The translations under genes were made by a program, and so were the position numbers. A stretch of 17,182 nt of DNA from JAXIHJ01 sp034189755 (GTDB lineage Bacteria; Planctomycetota; Phycisphaerae; SM23-33). The stretch covers positions 1 through 17,182 of the forward strand of contig JAXIHJ010000010.1 in NCBI GenBank assembly GCA_034189755.1, in the 5' to 3' direction. Numbering within the stretch: position 1 is the stretch's first letter; each line of letters begins with the position of its first letter. This document shows, in pieces, positions 15,539 to 17,182 of this stretch. The notes beneath the pieces were generated by a model, which did not search any database, was not told where the DNA came from, and saw only the letters and a list, made by a program, of their open reading frames with translations.

Positions 15539-17060
15539 GGCGCACCTCCCGAAGTTGACGGTATTGCTGCAGGTTCGTCGTGGCCACCTGCACCCCCGCG
15601 AGGTGTCTGCGGCCTGCCAGGCGGAAGGTCTGCAATTCAGGGCGATCTTGGGGAACCAGCCGTTGGCGGATCACCTCGGCCGTCGGGGTACGAGACAGAT
15701 CGAGCTGGTTGAGGACCGCGGCGACATCAGCGATGGGATATTCCCGCAGCAGCATCAATATCCGGATATATTCCTTCCTGCCATCACGACGTTGGGCCTC
15801 CAGGCACCGCTGAATTCGCCCAAAACAGGCGGGCAGCTGCCAATCGGCCATGGGCCGACAGTGGTCCAGACCGCCAGGCTTGCGTTCCAGCAGGGACAGG
15901 TAGTGGCGTGGATCAAACATCTCCTGATCCCGACCCCAACAGCGTGGATGGGTGGCGACGATCTCGCCGGCCTGCTCGATCCAGACCCGCGTGGTCGAGG
16001 CTTTGACGGTCACCGGAAGATACGCACACTCGACCGGAACCGAATAGGCATTGCCGCCAAAGCGAACCAGCGATTGATTGCTCGCAGTGGTAGCGATAAC
16101 CTTGCGGTACTCAAAATCACCCGGAGCAATCGCAATGCCCGCACCCCGTTCCTCGGCCAGCAACTCCCGCTTGGTGACGGTCTTGCCGCGTACCTTGCGA
16201 AGCTGATCGTTGCGACAACATTCCAGCAGGTACCGGTTCAACAGATCGTAATCCGCTACCTGCGGAACCGGGACCATGAAGTTCACCCGGCTGTAGCGTC
16301 CCGCACCTTCGACGACGCCTTTTTCATTCGCCCGACGCACATTGCAAAAATGCGGCTGGAACAACGCGTAACTCAACAAGGCCTCAAACGCCGGCGTAAA
16401 CTTCCGCTCGTGCGGGCCAATGATCCGGGCCACCGGAATCCGACTGTTGTCGTAGGTGATCCGCTTGGGAACAAACCCGAAAAACGCAAACGCGCGAACG
16501 TGGGCCTCCATAAACGCCTCGGTGCACTCATGGGGGAAGGCCATCACGAACATCGCGTCGCTGTGAACCAGGCTCATCACGAAAAAGTGAATCTTCTGGA
16601 GCACGCCGCCTATGCTCGCCAACGCCTCACCAAAATCCACCTGCGCCTCGCCGGGCGGCTGACGCAACGGAAGAAACACCTCCCTGGCCGGCGTGAGGTT
16701 CAACTCCCGAACGGCGTCCTTGACGGTGGTATATCCGCCGGGAAACCCTTCGCTGCGAAGTGTCTCGAACATACGCTTGATCGTGTAACGCTGCTTGCGG
16801 GGCTGGCCGCGACGCTGCTCTACTAACTCTGCCAGCCGACGCATCCACGGCCCCATCACCGGATGGTCCACCCGCGCCACACGTCGATACCCCGGCGGAG
16901 CCGGATAAGCCAGAATCTTCCGCAATGTCTCCCAGTGAATGCCAAAGTCCCGGCACGCCTGCCGCTTGCTCATCCCATCGACAAGCACCGCCTGCCGAAT
17001 CGCTTTCCAGTGCTGCATGTCTGTATACACTCCGAAATGCTCCCGAGTCCGTGGCCGCAT
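15531..17060 (-). CDS. istA: IS21-family transposase IstA
   Basis: About 509 residues. An N-terminal helix-turn-helix (about 28-55, VDGMSKRQACRDFGIHWETL) recognises the element ends. The rve/DDE integrase core follows, with Asp in AQVDFGEA (about 144), Asp in ITYDNSRI (about 206) and the likely catalytic Glu in NEKGVVEG (about 253). A C-terminal beta domain follows (from about 335; YSVPVECAYLPVTVKAS). Numbers count from an upstream TTG at 17066; I place the start at ATG 17060. A later ATG at 17018, with GGAG 11 bases upstream, is also credible and loses nothing known to be essential. No frameshift is seen. Confidence 0.93.
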   Translation of the reverse strand: MRPRTREHFGVYTDMQHWKAIRQAVLVDGMSKRQACRDFGIHWETLRKILAYPAPPGYRRVARVDHPVMGPWMRRLAELVEQRRGQPRKQRYTIKRMFETLRSEGFPGGYTTVKDAVRELNLTPAREVFLPLRQPPGEAQVDFGEALASIGGVLQKIHFFVMSLVHSDAMFVMAFPHECTEAFMEAHVRAFAFFGFVPKRITYDNSRIPVARIIGPHERKFTPAFEALLSYALFQPHFCNVRRANEKGVVEGAGRYSRVNFMVPVPQVADYDLLNRYLLECCRNDQLRKVRGKTVTKRELLAEERGAGIAIAPGDFEYRKVIATTASNQSLVRFGGNAYSVPVECAYLPVTVKASTTRVWIEQAGEIVATHPRCWGRDQEMFDPRHYLSLLERKPGGLDHCRPMADWQLPACFGRIQRCLEAQRRDGRKEYIRILMLLREYPIADVAAVLNQLDLSRTPTAEVIRQRLVPQDRPELQTFRLAGRRHLAGVQVATTNLQQYRQLREVRHA

Positions 17061-17130
17061 CGTCAATCGAAGCCGACAAAAGCCGCAATCAACAACGCAA
17101 AACCAACATCTTCGGGAAAGGGCACCTCAA

Positions 17131-17180
17131 AGCGCTACACAATTCCCCCGCCCCGCCTGCGCCACAGTTTTGCTCCGCCG
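17131..17180. repeat. IS21 terminal inverted repeat, istA-side
   Basis: In minus-strand reading this end has an outer CGGCGGAGCAAAACTGTGGC block (17180-17161, continuing GC to 17159). It matches 14519-14540 except at two positions. An inner GTGTAGCGCT copy (17140-17131) matches the inner subrepeat of the other end. The final TT of the window does not match the left flank, so the element boundary may lie here or just outside. Confidence 0.75.
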
Positions 17181-17182
17181 TT

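Larger units (their letters stand above)
14519..17182 (-). mobile_element. IS21-family insertion sequence, nearly complete
   Basis: It contains istA (transposase) and istB (ATPase helper) in the usual order on the minus strand with overlapping ends, flanked by long related inverted ends. The 22 bases at 14519-14540 match the reverse complement of 17159-17180 at 20 positions. Both ends carry an additional inner GTGTAGCGC copy. The span is about 2.66 kb, typical for the family. The right tip coincides with the window edge, so the exact outer ends and the target-site duplication cannot be read. Both genes look intact, so the element may be active. Confidence 0.88.

Noticed and set aside
15519..16826. 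Plus-strand open frame of 435 codons
   Set aside because: It is antisense to istA, whose DDE motifs are clear.

Overview
The window is chromosomal DNA of about 55-60% GC (by eye) from a Gram-negative bacterium. Outer-membrane TonB-dependent receptors, a ruvC-ruvA-ruvB core cluster, a DUF6485-type small Cys-rich protein, mostly Shine-Dalgarno-free starts on the plus strand and gene junctions filled with short degenerate tandem repeats all fit an uncultured Planctomycetota (Phycisphaerae-like) genome. That placement is inference from style and memory, not a database result.

Region 1 (1-9359, minus strand) reads leftward as one five-gene operon: two tandem paralogous TonB-dependent receptors (9359-7146 and 7131-5038), a periplasmic ABC-type substrate-binding protein with no permease (5025-4039), a membrane-bound hybrid histidine kinase with HAMP, HisKA, HATPase, two receiver domains and an HPt domain (4013-1128), and a REC-GGDEF response regulator (1140-214). 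Spacings are -13 to about +25 bases. The arrangement suggests a pathway from ligand capture at the outer membrane, through a periplasmic binding protein and a phosphorelay, to c-di-GMP synthesis. The ligand is unknown.

Region 2 (9360-9511) is a short divergent promoter region with one clean 14-bp palindrome. Region 3 (9512-13953, plus strand) carries ispF, cysS, ruvC, ruvA and ruvB: isoprenoid precursor synthesis, cysteinyl-tRNA synthesis and Holliday-junction processing. All five look intact. Every junction in this cluster holds its own degenerate array with a 7-base (ispF-cysS, ruvA-ruvB, ruvB end) or 9-base (cysS-ruvC, ruvC-ruvA) unit. Three junctions carry facing inverted arrays that could form long imperfect hairpins. 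The arrays often supply the stop codon of one gene and run up to or across the start codon of the next. Related arrays lie at 14-108 (9-base) and 4025-4045 (7-base).

Region 4 (13954-14518) holds a small Cys-rich DUF6485-type gene on the minus strand, a dispersed-repeat-like segment, a hairpin with T-runs on both sides, and a structured element of about 100 bases closed by a perfect 13-bp inverted repeat (14379-14479). Region 5 (14519 to the window end) is a nearly complete IS21-family insertion sequence. It has istA and istB overlapping by 8 bases, terminal inverted repeats with internal subrepeats, a strong GC-rich hairpin and a possible outward-reading promoter at the istB end. Its outermost right end lies at or just beyond the window edge.

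The best candidates for something undescribed are the gene-junction 7/9-base arrays, the structured element at 14379-14479, and the receptor-to-c-di-GMP operon.
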